Below are positions 20,233-30,385 of a stretch of 64,000 bases of DNA, one piece after another. Position 1 is the stretch's first letter, and each line of letters starts with the position of its first letter. This DNA comes from Saprospiraceae bacterium (GTDB lineage: Bacteria; Bacteroidota; Bacteroidia; Chitinophagales; Saprospiraceae): contig JADJPZ010000002.1 of assembly GCA_016713025.1 (NCBI GenBank), positions 124,001 through 188,000 on the forward strand, written 5' to 3'. A program made the translations under genes and the position numbers. The notes below the pieces were generated by a model. That model did not search any database and was not told the DNA's origin. It saw nothing but the letters and a program-made list of their open reading frames with translations.

Positions 20233-21929
20233 ATGGGAAAGCCCGACATTGTGAGCAGATATTGGCATATATTGATGATTTTGGGTATGTCCGTATTCTT
20301 TTTTGCGGGATTAGGACATGTACATTTATTTGATTGGGATGAGATCAATTTTGCGGAGTCAGCTAGAGAAATGATCCATACCGGCAACTATCTTTCTGTT
20401 CAGATCAACTATCAACCATTCTGGGAAAAACCACCTCTGTTTTTCTGGATGCAGGCTATCTCTATGAAATTTTTGGTATCAATGAGTTTGCCGCAAGGTT
20501 TCCCAATGCCGTTTTTGGTGTCATCTACCTGATGACAATATATGCCATCGGCAAAAAAATCATGCCGGGTACCAATTTGAACAGGATATGGATGCTATTG
20601 ATGTTTGGATCTTTCCTTCCTCACATCTACTTTAAATCAGGCATAATTGATCCTGTTTTCAATTACTTTATCTTCCTGTCTGTCTTTTTTGTTTACAGGG
20701 TTTTCGATTCTGAAGGGAAATCACTGAAGGATAGTTTTTTGGCCGGTTTGTTTTGCGGGCTAAGTTTTCTGACCAAAGGTCCTGTAGGTTTATTGTTGCT
20801 CTTAAGTACGATCGGTCTTGTTTCGATGATACTCTTATTCTTTGATGACTCGCACAGCTCAAAATTTAATTTCAGAAGTGGAGTGAACACAATAAAACGT
20901 CTGTTTTTCCAATCTTTTGTCTGGTACCCAATATCTATTTTTCTGTTTGGATTTTTATCTGTAGTTTCTATTTGGATAGGAGCAGAGTTATATTTTCACG
21001 GTTGCGAGATCCTTTCCAAATTCATCCAATACCAGATAGAGTTATTTACAGAACCGGTAGCATCACATGGGCAGCCATTTTATTATCATTTTGTGGTAGT
21101 ATTTTTTGGTTGCTTTCCGGCTTCCGTTTTTGCACTGCCACAGCTATTAAAATTCGCACCGAAAACCGGATCTTTGTTTACTTCCTGGATGGTTTCCTTG
21201 TTTTGGGTGGTGATGATTATCTTTAGTATGAGTACCACAAAAATTGTTCACTACTCCTCCATGACATATTTGCCACTGACATTTTTGGCCGCGATATATT
21301 TTCAAAAATTGATCACAAATCAGGAAAAAATAAAAAAGTACATTTTTATACTATATATTTTACTGGGTGTTTTTTGGTCTTTGATTTTTATATTGATACC
21401 ATATATTATAATAAATCCATCCATCATATTACCTTATATATCAGACCAGGTGGTCATCAACTCTCTGCTCATGCCTGTAACATTGAATGGTTACGAACCC
21501 ATCATCGGAATCATATTTGCCACTGGAATTTTGACTTCAATATGGTACATCATGCAGAAAAAACTTTTCAGGGCATTGTGGATAGTATCGATTTCCGTTG
21601 GATTGACATTAATGCTTACAAATTTTATGGTTTTGCCTGCCGTTGAGAGACTTAGTCAGGGACCGGCCATCAACTTTTACAAAACACTGGCAGGTCAGGA
21701 TGTCTATGTGATGCCGATAGGATTTAAGAGCTATGCACAATATTTTTATGCCAAGACCAAACCCCAAATTCATCCCAAAAATGCGGATATTGAATGGCTG
21801 GTCAAGGGAGATATTGATAAAGATGTCTATTTTGTATCTAAGTCAAACAACACAGAACTGGAAAAATACCAGAATATCCTAAAGATCAGATCAGAAGGTG
21901 GCTTTTCTTTTTATGTTAGAAAAAAGTAA
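20233..21929 (+). CDS. GT39/ArnT-type membrane glycosyltransferase, one-base frameshift
   Basis: A multi-pass (about 11 helices) lipid-linked sugar transferase. The catalytic loop FDWDEINFAESAREM and the following ENPFW-like NYQPFWEKPPLFFW are typical of the ArnT/PMT superfamily. The first frame stops at 20532. One missing T in the T5 run at 20470-20474 restores SMKFFGINEFAARFPNAVFG and joins it to the second frame. Acceptor and donor cannot be named; lipid A or glycoprotein sugars are both possible. Confidence 0.85.
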
Positions 21930-22123
21930 AAAGACTTATAAGTTTAACCTTGCAGGAATTAAATGCCTCGCTACCACTGCCCGACTACATAGGCAGGCAG
22001 GCTCATTCACTATAGGGACGCACCAACCGATACATCTTATTGAAAGGCTGGTCTACCCTTATTGGAGTTACCATTTAATTCTATAAACTTTGTCAAACTA
22101 TACGGACTTTCCGATTGATTGGA

Positions 22124-22147
22124 AACTGTTGGGTTAACCCAACAGTT
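22124..22147. other. 24-bp perfect palindrome
   Basis: The arms AACTGTTGGGTT and AACCCAACAGTT form an uninterrupted palindrome between the convergent GT39 and permease genes. It overlaps the start of the first copy of the 100-bp direct repeat. No T-run follows, so it is not a classic terminator. Confidence 0.8.
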
Positions 22148-22239
22148 GTGACCCAAATTTATCTCAGATGGTCGAAGTTTGTAGCTTCGATCCTATACAT
22201 TAAGTATTTTTAATATGTTGATCAAAAAGTGATTTTATT
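22140..22239. repeat. About 100-bp direct repeat with REP-like hairpin, copy 1
   Basis: The block from CAACAGTTGTGACCC to GTGATTTTATT recurs at 22376-22475 with few changes. It contains the hairpin at 22172-22190 with arms TCGAAG and CTTCGA. The rest of the 541-bp gap after 21929 holds no gene; I see only short GC-richer palindromic scraps such as TCCCTTAAGGGA at 22292. Confidence 0.85.
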
Positions 22240-22375
22240 GGGTGAATCCCATTTTTGCACTAAAATTGTTTAAACTGCCCGCTACCCTCATTCCCTTAAG
22301 GGACGACCCGCCCAAATTCTCCTAATAAAAGCAATGAATTCCTTTTTAGGGGCAGGGGTAAGAAAAGCCAAATTC

Positions 22376-22475
22376 CAACAGTTGTGACCCTAATTTATCT
22401 CAGATGGTCGAAGTTTGTAACTTCGATCCTATACATTAAGTATTTTTAATATGTTGATCAAAAAGTGATTTTATT
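22376..22475. repeat. About 100-bp direct repeat with REP-like hairpin, copy 2
   Basis: The second copy has a perfect hairpin at 22408-22426: arms TCGAAGTT and AACTTCGA around TGT. Its end touches the stop codon of the LptF/LptG permease gene. The hairpin has the same architecture (AGTT, 3-base loop, AACT) as the REP sequences at 32-36 kb. Confidence 0.85.
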
Positions 22476-23556
22476 TCTGTGCCGTCTTGACCAGGTACAA
22501 GGCTACTATCGAAAAAATAATATTGGGAATCCAGACACCCAAGGCAGGGTGAAGCGTCAGGTTGGTGGAAAATGTAGTACTGAATTTTGAAAGGATCACA
22601 TATGTAGCGCCCATGATGACACCTGCAGCGATATGAAAGCCCATACCTCCTCGGACTTTTCTTGATGCTACTGCAACTCCTATTAATGTTAAAATAAACA
22701 AAGTAAAAGGTTCTGCACTCCTCCGATACAACTCAATACTATATTTTTTTCCTGAATCAAGTCCTTTGTCTTGTTCATATTGTAAAAACCTGCGTAGTTC
22801 CCCGGAGGTCATCAGTTCCATCTGATTGGTATAGCGTGTAAAGTCTTCAGGTATAAAATTGAAAGATGTGTCTATATGTTCGTTGGGTTTGGCTACGAGA
22901 GTTTCATATTTATCTTCAAATTTTCTTTCTTCCCATCCTTCGAGTTTCCATTTATTGGGTTGACCAATGAAAACTAATCGGTTGGCCTTCAGAGTATACA
23001 CCAATTGATTGTCCTTAAATTTTTCAAGCCGGAAAACCCTGCCCGAACTATCATAACTCGAATAACTTCTGATATACACTTTTTCATCCTTGGAAATCCA
23101 GAAATGGATATTGTGATTGAGTGTGGATTGGAGCGATGGTTTGATATACTTGACTTCAAAAGCATTTTTGTGTACATTGCTTTTGGGTATCACATAGTTA
23201 TTGCCTATCCACAGTAAACCACTGATGATTGCTGCTCCTACAAGATAGGGTCTCATAATTCTTGAGTAGCTCACTTTCGAACTGAGCATACTGATTATTT
23301 CAGAGTTTTTTGCCATTCTGGATGTAAAAAATATTACTGCCAGCAATGCAAACAAAGGCCATAACAGTCCGTTGATATAGGGTATAAAGTAGATATAGTA
23401 CTGTACAAATATTTCGGGAAAACTCAGTCCGGAATTCACAAATTTATCAATCCACTCAAAGTAATTGATAGATACGGCAATCATCGTGATAAGCATCATC
23501 GTAAAAAAAAATGTGCTTAAATATTTTTTGATAATATACCAATCCAGAATCTTCAT
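22471..23556 (-). CDS. LptF/LptG-family LPS export permease
   Basis: A 361-residue protein with the YjgP/YjgQ architecture: three N-terminal helices, a periplasmic beta-jellyroll (about 125-270, with LEGWEERKF) and three C-terminal helices. It forms the membrane part of the Lpt ABC exporter that moves lipopolysaccharide to the outer membrane. It starts six bases after tgt, in a rodA-tgt-lpt operon. LptF and LptG are hard to separate, so no symbol is given. The lptC gene of the same pathway is at 53777. Confidence 0.88.
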   Translation of the reverse strand: MKILDWYIIKKYLSTFFFTMMLITMIAVSINYFEWIDKFVNSGLSFPEIFVQYYIYFIPYINGLLWPLFALLAVIFFTSRMAKNSEIISMLSSKVSYSRIMRPYLVGAAIISGLLWIGNNYVIPKSNVHKNAFEVKYIKPSLQSTLNHNIHFWISKDEKVYIRSYSSYDSSGRVFRLEKFKDNQLVYTLKANRLVFIGQPNKWKLEGWEERKFEDKYETLVAKPNEHIDTSFNFIPEDFTRYTNQMELMTSGELRRFLQYEQDKGLDSGKKYSIELYRRSAEPFTLFILTLIGVAVASRKVRGGMGFHIAAGVIMGATYVILSKFSTTFSTNLTLHPALGVWIPNIIFSIVALYLVKTAQK

Positions 23557-23562
23557 AATAGC

Positions 23563-24693
23563 TTACAATCTTTGACTTACAGATTTTACCATTTCTGTTT
23601 TCCAGTTATAAAACGTTCCTTCTTCGATTTTTCGTCGGCTCTCTGATACTAACCACAGAAAAAAGCTAAGGTTGTGCAAAGTAGCAATCTGTCCTGCCAG
23701 CAATTCTTCTACCTTAAACAGATGTCTCAGATATGCTTTTGAGTGATGCCTGCTGGTAGGTGCCGGACTATCTTCATCTATTGGACTGAAATCATCCTGC
23801 CATTTGGCATTTTTAATGTTTATCAAACCATTTTTGGTGTATAGTAGTCCGTGTCGGGCGTTGCGTGACGGAAGTACACAATCAAACATGTCGATACCCA
23901 ATGCTATACTCTCCAGTATATTTTCAGGAAGTCCTACGCCCATAAGATACCTTGGCTTATCTGCTGGTAATATCCCACAGACCAATTCAGTCATAGCATA
24001 CATATCTTCATGAGGTTCTCCTACAGAAAGACCACCTATTGCGTTCATATTCTGGTCCTGTGCAGATATAAATTCTGCAGATTCTTTCCTGAGATCAGGG
24101 TAAGTACTGCCTTGAACGATCGGTGAAAATGTCTGTTCATATCCATATACAGGATCGGTAGTCTTCATCCTGTCTATACATCTCTTAAGCCATCTGTGGG
24201 TCATATGCATGGAGTTCCCGGCATATTTATATTCGCATGGATATGGTGTACACTCGTCAAATGCCATGACAATATCAGCTCCTATTATCCTTTGGATATC
24301 CATGACTGACTCAGGACTAAAAAAGTGTTTAGAGCCATCTATATGAGATTGGAATTTGACACCTTCTTCTGTGATTTTGCGCATGCCTTTGAGAGAATAT
24401 ACCTGATAACCACCTGAATCTGTCAGTATAGGCTTGTCCCAATGGATAAACCGGTGCAATCCTCCGGCTCTTTGCAGGATTTCAGTCCCGGGCCTGAGAT
24501 ATAGATGATATGTATTGCCAAGTATTATTTGTGCCTGAACAGATTCTGACAATTCATGCTGGTGTACACCTTTGACAGTTCCCTGCGTACCTACAGGCAT
24601 AAATATGGGTGTCTTGATATCGCCATGAGCAGTGCTGATGATGCCTGTTCTCGCTGCACTGGCTTTGTCTTTATTTTTGAGTGTAAACTTCAT
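23563..24693 (-). CDS. tgt: tRNA-guanine transglycosylase (queuosine), zinc cysteines absent
   Basis: A 376-residue enzyme that exchanges guanine 34 for preQ1 in certain tRNAs. The catalytic base Asp is in TDSGGYQVYSL (about D92) and the nucleophile Asp in DMFDCVLPSRNARHG. The ATG at 24693, four bases after the rodA stop, is preferred over an upstream GTG inside rodA. Oddly, the usual C-x-C-x2-C zinc site before AYLRHL is replaced here by DSPAPTSRHHSKAYLRHL, with no cysteine; this may be a clade property. Confidence 0.93.
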   Translation of the reverse strand: MKFTLKNKDKASAARTGIISTAHGDIKTPIFMPVGTQGTVKGVHQHELSESVQAQIILGNTYHLYLRPGTEILQRAGGLHRFIHWDKPILTDSGGYQVYSLKGMRKITEEGVKFQSHIDGSKHFFSPESVMDIQRIIGADIVMAFDECTPYPCEYKYAGNSMHMTHRWLKRCIDRMKTTDPVYGYEQTFSPIVQGSTYPDLRKESAEFISAQDQNMNAIGGLSVGEPHEDMYAMTELVCGILPADKPRYLMGVGLPENILESIALGIDMFDCVLPSRNARHGLLYTKNGLINIKNAKWQDDFSPIDEDSPAPTSRHHSKAYLRHLFKVEELLAGQIATLHNLSFFLWLVSESRRKIEEGTFYNWKTEMVKSVSQRL

Positions 24694-24697
24694 CAAA

Positions 24698-26110
24698 TTA
24701 ATTTGCACGGTATCTTGCCATGTCCATTTTTACAAGCACAGCTACCATGATAGTAAATGCAATTAGACTTGAACCACCTTTACTGATAAAGGGCAGTGGA
24801 ATGCCCACCACAGGCAAAAGACCCATAGTCATTCCGATATTGAACAGAAAGTGAAAAAATAAAATTCCTGCTATTGCATAGCCATAATTACGAATAAATT
24901 CGAGATTTGCTCTTTCAGCAATGATGATACATCTGGTCAGTAATACAGTGAACAGAAAAATAACCCCTAATATTCCTATAAAACCCTGTTCTTCTCCTAT
25001 AGAAGTGAAAATAAAGTCTGTTTCCTGTTCTGGTACATAGTCCAGTTTTGTCATTTCACCTTTCAAAAATCCTTTTCCTGTCAGTCCGCCTGATCCAATG
25101 GCCATTTTGGCTTGTAGTATATTATATAACGATCCTCTTGGATCACATTTCTCAGGAGCCAGCCATACATTGATCCTTTCTTGCTGGTGAGGTTTCAGTA
25201 CATTATCAAACACATATGTGGCCATAAATCCAAACGAGGAGGCTGCTATTATCAATGATGTAATAAGGCTGACAATCTTGATATTTTTCTTTTTTATTTC
25301 TCTGTATAGATACACCAAAAATGCCAGAGATGGAGGAATGATGACATTGGTTTTTTCATCTTGAAATAACATAAATACCATGATCAGGAGAACAGCCGTG
25401 ATAGAAATCACAGCATTATTCGGTTTTTCAAGATCCAGGACATACACTGCAAATCCAAGCAACAACAAAAAGGAGGTGACAAGTAATGGTCCGAATAATA
25501 ATGATAATATGAAAACTGCAGCCAACCCTATCCCGGATATGATGACCCATGGTGACTGCCCTCTCCTGTATAATAAAATAAAAAATGAAAAATATACCAA
25601 AGCAGACCCAAAATCAGGTTGAAGCAAAATGAGCAAGGCAGGTGATATAAACAATGCCATAGATACTAATACTACTTTGCTGTTCATAGTGCTGCTCTTA
25701 AAAAAACTAAGATAACTTGATAGGGCCAAAGCAGTACCAAATTTTGCCCATTCTGATGGTTGCATAGAAAAAGGGCCGATAGCAAACCAAGCTTTGGCAC
25801 CGTTGATCTCTTTACCTATGATCAAAACCAAAACCAACAGTAACATCGTAATGCCATAGATAGGAAAAGTGAGGGCATTCCAAAATTTCCAGTCAATGAC
25901 CAGCACTGCAATAAATGTAAAAATGGATAAAACTACCCAAACAGTCTGTGCACCCAATAAAGTACTAAAATCAAGGAATGCATACGGATGAGCCGGATCA
26001 TGGAGGACAGCATAAACCATAAACCAACCAATGGTCACAAGGCTGAAAAATACTGAAAGTGTGATCCAGTCGTATGTTTTATCTTTTGAAATGGAAGCTT
26101 TTTGAGCCAT
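24698..26110 (-). CDS. rodA: SEDS-family peptidoglycan polymerase RodA
   Basis: A 470-residue multi-pass protein with the SEDS signatures GPFSMQPSEWAKFG, PDFGSALVYF, CDPRGSLYNILQAKMAIGSG (candidate catalytic Asp) and MTMGLLPVVGIPLPFISKGGSS. It polymerises glycan strands for cell elongation together with a class B PBP, which is not in the window. It is followed closely by tgt and the Lpt permease. Confidence 0.92.
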   Translation of the reverse strand: MAQKASISKDKTYDWITLSVFFSLVTIGWFMVYAVLHDPAHPYAFLDFSTLLGAQTVWVVLSIFTFIAVLVIDWKFWNALTFPIYGITMLLLVLVLIIGKEINGAKAWFAIGPFSMQPSEWAKFGTALALSSYLSFFKSSTMNSKVVLVSMALFISPALLILLQPDFGSALVYFSFFILLYRRGQSPWVIISGIGLAAVFILSLLFGPLLVTSFLLLLGFAVYVLDLEKPNNAVISITAVLLIMVFMLFQDEKTNVIIPPSLAFLVYLYREIKKKNIKIVSLITSLIIAASSFGFMATYVFDNVLKPHQQERINVWLAPEKCDPRGSLYNILQAKMAIGSGGLTGKGFLKGEMTKLDYVPEQETDFIFTSIGEEQGFIGILGVIFLFTVLLTRCIIIAERANLEFIRNYGYAIAGILFFHFLFNIGMTMGLLPVVGIPLPFISKGGSSLIAFTIMVAVLVKMDMARYRAN

Positions 26111-26166
26111 AAATGTTTATACTTAAGTGAAACTCAGGTCTCACTACGAATCTCAAGATAGGTTTT

Positions 26167-26201
26167 TATAGTGAACAGAAAATATTCTGCAAAATAAATG
26201 G
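26167..26201. repeat. Solo end of the 103-bp inverted-repeat element
   Basis: The sequence TATAGTGAACAGAAAATATT and on into CTGCAAAATAAA matches the right end (reverse complement) of the 103-bp elements at 30223 and 42105. The other half is absent. It lies in the rodA upstream region. Confidence 0.6.
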
Positions 26202-26244
26202 GGCTTCAAAATGGCAAATTTGTCTCATATTCACAGGGAAATAC

Positions 26245-26660
26245 TCAAAATCCTAAAAGCGCTTTTTTACTAACATTGTCATATACAGGAGTTGCCGCAG
26301 GAAATGACTTTTTGATTTCGAGCAACACTGGCACGAGCTTATTTTTACTTTCAAAATATCCCGCTCTCACCTGATAATTAGGAGAGACGTGTTTCCAGTC
26401 GGACATCATATCAGGGTATACAGCCCTGAAAGTCGCCAGTGTACTTTCCATCTCCTGCGATCTGATGAAGACAGTATCTGAATTCTCCAGACTTTGACCA
26501 TATCCTTAGCTTTGCCATTTTCTACATACCTCGCCATAAGTCTGGTGACTGATGGAGATGTTTCCACTTTGATATTATTTTGGCTGAATACCGATTCCAA
26601 TGTAAGCATATACATCAAAACGATCAACCCTGCAATTATATATTTATTTGAAAATGACAT
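26245..26660 (-). CDS. SPOR-domain-like exported protein, one-base frameshift
   Basis: A signal peptide (MSFSNKYIIAGLIVLMYML to SVFSQ) leads into VKVWRIQILSSSDRR. After one missing G in the GG run at 26454-26455 it continues EMESTLATFRAVYPDMMSDW, YQVRAGYF and ...SFPAATPVYD, which fits a SPOR-type peptidoglycan-binding domain. The two pieces overlap in different frames as written. It lies between rodA and pbpC on the same strand, consistent with a cell-wall role. Confidence 0.7.
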
Positions 26661-26689
26661 TCTTAAAAACAAACATGATAAATAACGTG

Positions 26690-26697
26690 CAAAGGTA
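26690..26697 (-). promoter_or_regulatory. -7 element of the SPOR-protein gene
   Basis: TACCTTTG on the minus strand matches TAnnTTTG about 30 bases before the start codon at 26660. No convincing -33 motif. Confidence 0.45.
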
Positions 26698-26720
26698 GAT
26701 AAAAATTACACCAATTGGAG

Positions 26721-29069
26721 TTATTTATTGGCCTTGTGTTCATTAATAATTTCAAAATTTACTTCATCCTTATTGCCCCATTGATCTATGATCATCAGGG
26801 TGTGCTGACCGATTCCTGCCTTCAGCAGGCAGTCATGAGGTTGATTATTGGTTGAGGATAAGTATTGACCGTCAAGAAACCAGTGTAAGGCTGCCCCATT
26901 TTGCCTGTGATACGCTTTTGCTATCAGGTGATTAAGCTTTGATTCATTTTCTTTCGGCAAAAATATTTTTATATCATTCAGGGGATAGATAATTTTACAT
27001 GAAGCTTCACTTTGCTGGCATAACGGGTCAAGTGGTGGTAGTACCTTGTAAGATGTATTGGATTGTTTGTAATAATACTCCATATATGAAGGCAGCACAA
27101 AAAATGTATCTTTCAGTACAGCATTGTCGTGGCAGGCAGGGCTAAGTCTGAGTTGGTTTCTACTCAACATCACTTCCTGATGATAATTGCATTGTTGGTA
27201 TTTAAAAGATGATTTTTCAATCGTAAGGTTTGATTTGTTCTTACAAAGTGGGCCAGCTATCTTTCCTGATTCCTTACATATCGAGATGATTTCTTTTGAA
27301 GCATATCTTGGAGTACTTCCAAACCACCTGTTTTCAGGCAAAATATTGAAAATCTTAAACATGACAGGAGCTGCTTTGGAGATACCTGTCAGGTCAAAAC
27401 GCCCTTCTCCACCTTCATTTCCTACCCATACTCCTACCATGTAATGGCCATTAAAACCCATTGCCCATGCGTCTTTGTGACCAAAACTTGTGCCTGTCTT
27501 CCATGCCACCTTATAGTCATTTGCAAATATTTGCCAGGATTTTTCTTCTCTGGGCCGCGAGAGATCTGACATAGCCTTTATCAGATGATCCACAGTAAAC
27601 GGAGAAAACGCATAGGCAGATTTACTCTTTTCAGGTTTATTCTGCGTAAGGATCTGCACTTCTCTGAAAGGATCAGCTATGCCGCTATAATTCTGAGCCA
27701 AACCTTTGTAAATACGACTCAACTCCCATAGAGATGTTTCGCCACCACCCAGAATGATACTCAACCCATAATGATCAGCCCCTTTTTGGAGATGTTTTAT
27801 GCCGAGATTTTTTATCAAATCATAAAATCCATGCAGACCTACCGTATTGAGCAATCGTACAGAAGGAACATTAAGTGATTGTATGATCATTTCTTCGAGC
27901 GGGACTGCCCCTCTGTATTTTTTATCAAAGTTTTCCGGCTGAAAATCACCAATGGCAGTTGGAATATCAGCAATCATTTCATTGGGCAAAAAGGTTGAAG
28001 TTTCCAGTGCATGAGCATACAACAATGGTTTCAATAAGCTGCCATAACTTCTGGGCGCCTGAACGACATCGACATATGAAAAGTTGCCACTTTGTGATGG
28101 TCCATTACCATGATATGCTATTAGTTTATTATTTCTGGTATCAATGATAGTAACAGCTATGTTTTTGATATCATCCATTTTTAAGAATTCTGTTTCGCGG
28201 GAAAGCAATTCAAAACTTTTTAGTTGAATATCAGAGTTCAATGTGGTTCGGAAGATGAATTGATCAGGATATTTTTCTGTCAGATATCTCAATAGATGAT
28301 AGCCATGCTGTGGTATAATCTTCGTTTCAAAAGGAATTTCTTCACCCAAATAAAGTAGCAGTTCTTCACTATTAAAATATCCATTGGAGTGCATTTTTTT
28401 AAGTAAAAAGTCACGCTTGGATTTAAGGATATTTCTGTTTTTTGAAAGCGTCGCGTGAGTTGGTCCGTTGGGCATGACTGCCAGCAAGGCATATTCTGCC
28501 CAGGAGAGCTTGTCGAGTGGTCTGCCAAAATATCTGAGTGCTGCTGCTTTTACACCTATGGTATTTCCGCCAAAAGGAGCAATAGTACACCATTCCTGAA
28601 TGATGGTCTCATCCATGGTAAACAGGCTGTATTTTAAAGCAAAGATGATTTCAATGATCTTGTTTATGAATGTTCTGTCAGGGTTTTTTCTTTTCATGCG
28701 CATGACCTGCATTGGAATAGTACTCGCTCCACGTAATTTATTTCCTGTTTTCAAGTGAGATATGATAGCTTTCACCATAGATACCGGATTTACACCCGGA
28801 TGGTAGGGGAAGTACTCATCTTCATATATGATGATACATTGTCTTAGAGGCTCGGGTATTTTTTCATCCAGTGGAAAACACCATTGCTGATCTTTTGATA
28901 TAGTAGCAGACATCATTCTGCCATCCTCTGCGTAGAGTATTCGACTGAATTCATTGCGGTCATCAGGTAAAGGTATGCACAACCACACTATGACCAATAT
29001 CATGGTGGTTACTATCAAAAGTTTTTTCTTATTAAAAATTCGGAAATACAAAAAATATTTTTTTTGCAT
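26721..29069 (-). CDS. pbpC: Penicillin-binding protein 1C
   Basis: A 782-residue bifunctional cell-wall enzyme. An N-terminal membrane anchor (about 15-32) is followed by a GT51 transglycosylase with the catalytic Glu in IIYEDEYFPYHPGVNP and GASTIPMQVMRM. The transpeptidase domain carries SxxK as SLLK (YGSLLKPLLYA), SLN, and KTG (AWKTGTSFGHKDAWA). The C-terminal region with NWFFG-like and BiPBP_C-type beta sequence is typical of PBP1C. It acts in the periplasm. Confidence 0.92.
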   Translation of the reverse strand: MQKKYFLYFRIFNKKKLLIVTTMILVIVWLCIPLPDDRNEFSRILYAEDGRMMSATISKDQQWCFPLDEKIPEPLRQCIIIYEDEYFPYHPGVNPVSMVKAIISHLKTGNKLRGASTIPMQVMRMKRKNPDRTFINKIIEIIFALKYSLFTMDETIIQEWCTIAPFGGNTIGVKAAALRYFGRPLDKLSWAEYALLAVMPNGPTHATLSKNRNILKSKRDFLLKKMHSNGYFNSEELLLYLGEEIPFETKIIPQHGYHLLRYLTEKYPDQFIFRTTLNSDIQLKSFELLSRETEFLKMDDIKNIAVTIIDTRNNKLIAYHGNGPSQSGNFSYVDVVQAPRSYGSLLKPLLYAHALETSTFLPNEMIADIPTAIGDFQPENFDKKYRGAVPLEEMIIQSLNVPSVRLLNTVGLHGFYDLIKNLGIKHLQKGADHYGLSIILGGGETSLWELSRIYKGLAQNYSGIADPFREVQILTQNKPEKSKSAYAFSPFTVDHLIKAMSDLSRPREEKSWQIFANDYKVAWKTGTSFGHKDAWAMGFNGHYMVGVWVGNEGGEGRFDLTGISKAAPVMFKIFNILPENRWFGSTPRYASKEIISICKESGKIAGPLCKNKSNLTIEKSSFKYQQCNYHQEVMLSRNQLRLSPACHDNAVLKDTFFVLPSYMEYYYKQSNTSYKVLPPLDPLCQQSEASCKIIYPLNDIKIFLPKENESKLNHLIAKAYHRQNGAALHWFLDGQYLSSTNNQPHDCLLKAGIGQHTLMIIDQWGNKDEVNFEIINEHKANK

Positions 29070-29209
29070 AATACAAAAGTAAATTAAATTTAAGATTAGT
29101 TCAATACATTTTGCTCTTTAAATGAACGAGTTAAAAAAAAGTGCTGTAATCGAAACAATAGAATGGAGTAATTACAAACTTATATCATCCTGCAATGTGA
29201 TGTAAATCA

Positions 29210-29240
29210 TTGTATTAACTAAAGAAAAGTACTCACTTTG
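29210..29240 (+). promoter_or_regulatory. Candidate promoter of the tonB gene
   Basis: TTG at 29210-29212, a 20-base spacer and TCACTTTG at 29233-29240 resemble the Bacteroidetes TTTG/TAnnTTTG promoter with one mismatch in the -7 box. The tonB start lies 46 bases further on. Confidence 0.45.
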
Positions 29241-29286
29241 CAGGTGATATTAAAATAATTTCGATAACAGCTTAAAATCACCGTTT

Positions 29287-30213
29287 ATGTTCAGAGAATT
29301 AGAAATCACAGGTTCAGGAGTTGGATACTTCTTCCTTGCATTTATCTTGCTCACGGTGGGTATTGTATGGGTTTTTAAATATAAGTTTAAAGGGCTTGAT
29401 CCAAAAAATCTTCGAAGCAAGTATGATGGTAAAAAAGCATCCTCCTTTTCTGAATCCACAAAATATCCGGATGTGGATATTTTCAAACACTCATCTTCAT
29501 TATTTAATTATGGAATATTAATCTCCATGGCACTCGCTTTGGTTACCATGAACTGGACAACCTATGAGAAAAAAATAAAAGTAGATCTGAATGATCTGGT
29601 ATTGAGTGAAGAAGTCGAAGTGGAAGTTCCACGAACAAATGAACCTCCGCCACCGCCACCGCCACCGCCACCACCAGTGATCCAGGAAGTTCCAAATACA
29701 GAAGTTATTGTAGAAGATCAACCTGTATTTGAAAATCAGGAGGTAACTATGGAATCAAAAGTGGAAGCACCTGTATATGTAGAAAAAAAGGCAGCACCGC
29801 CACCACCACCGCCACCACCACCACCAGCAGCAGAAGAAACTGAAATCTTTAAGGTGGTAGAACAAATGCCAAGATTTCCAGGCTGTGAAGACAAAGGCAC
29901 TGATAAAGAAAAATCAGAATGCTCAAGAACAAAACTTCTTGAATATATATATGGTAACCTGAAATATCCGGCAATCGCCCGTGAAAACGGTATAGAAGGT
30001 CAGGTGGTGTTACAGTTTGTAGTGGAAAGAGATGGATCTATTACTGATATCAATGTCGTAAGAGACATCGGGGGCGGATGCGGCGAAGCAGCAGTAAACG
30101 TCATCAATGGTATGAATAAAATGGGAAATAAATGGGTACCAGGCAAACAAAGAGGCAGGCCTGTGAGAGTACTGTTTACCCTACCTGTAAAATTTGTAAT
30201 AGCATCAAGCTAA
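29287..30213 (+). CDS. TonB-family energy transducer
   Basis: A 308-residue protein with N-terminal hydrophobic segments (about 12-26 and 74-90) and two proline-rich spacers (runs of 10-11 Pro near 121 and 165) spanning the periplasm. The C-terminal TonB domain includes LKYPAIARENGIEGQVVLQF and ends RPVRVLFTLPVKF. It passes energy from an ExbB/ExbD motor to TonB-dependent receptors such as the one at 2850. No exbB or exbD is nearby. Start: the ATG at 29287, supported by the upstream promoter-like motif. Confidence 0.9.
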   Translation: MFRELEITGSGVGYFFLAFILLTVGIVWVFKYKFKGLDPKNLRSKYDGKKASSFSESTKYPDVDIFKHSSSLFNYGILISMALALVTMNWTTYEKKIKVDLNDLVLSEEVEVEVPRTNEPPPPPPPPPPPVIQEVPNTEVIVEDQPVFENQEVTMESKVEAPVYVEKKAAPPPPPPPPPPAAEETEIFKVVEQMPRFPGCEDKGTDKEKSECSRTKLLEYIYGNLKYPAIARENGIEGQVVLQFVVERDGSITDINVVRDIGGGCGEAAVNVINGMNKMGNKWVPGKQRGRPVRVLFTLPVKFVIASS

Positions 30214-30222
30214 GTGTATATT

Positions 30223-30325
30223 TATACCAAACAGAAAATTGATTGCGAAAATTTGCAATCATAATTATTTAATTTACAATACATTATGATTCAAATTTTT
30301 CGCAGAATATTTTCTGTCCACTATA
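30223..30325. repeat. 103-bp inverted-repeat element (MITE-like), copy 1
   Basis: It begins TATACCAAACAGAAAATTG and its other end, reversed, reads TATAGTGGACAGAAAATATT. The centre holds AATCATAAT facing ATTATGATT. A copy of identical length lies at 42105-42207. The element starts ten bases after the tonB stop codon and could fold into one long hairpin, so it may also act in transcription termination. Confidence 0.85.
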
Positions 30326-30385
30326 ATATCTCATCAACTTCGCTAAACATAAATATTTAAAAATACACAAAGCCACATTTTTGTA

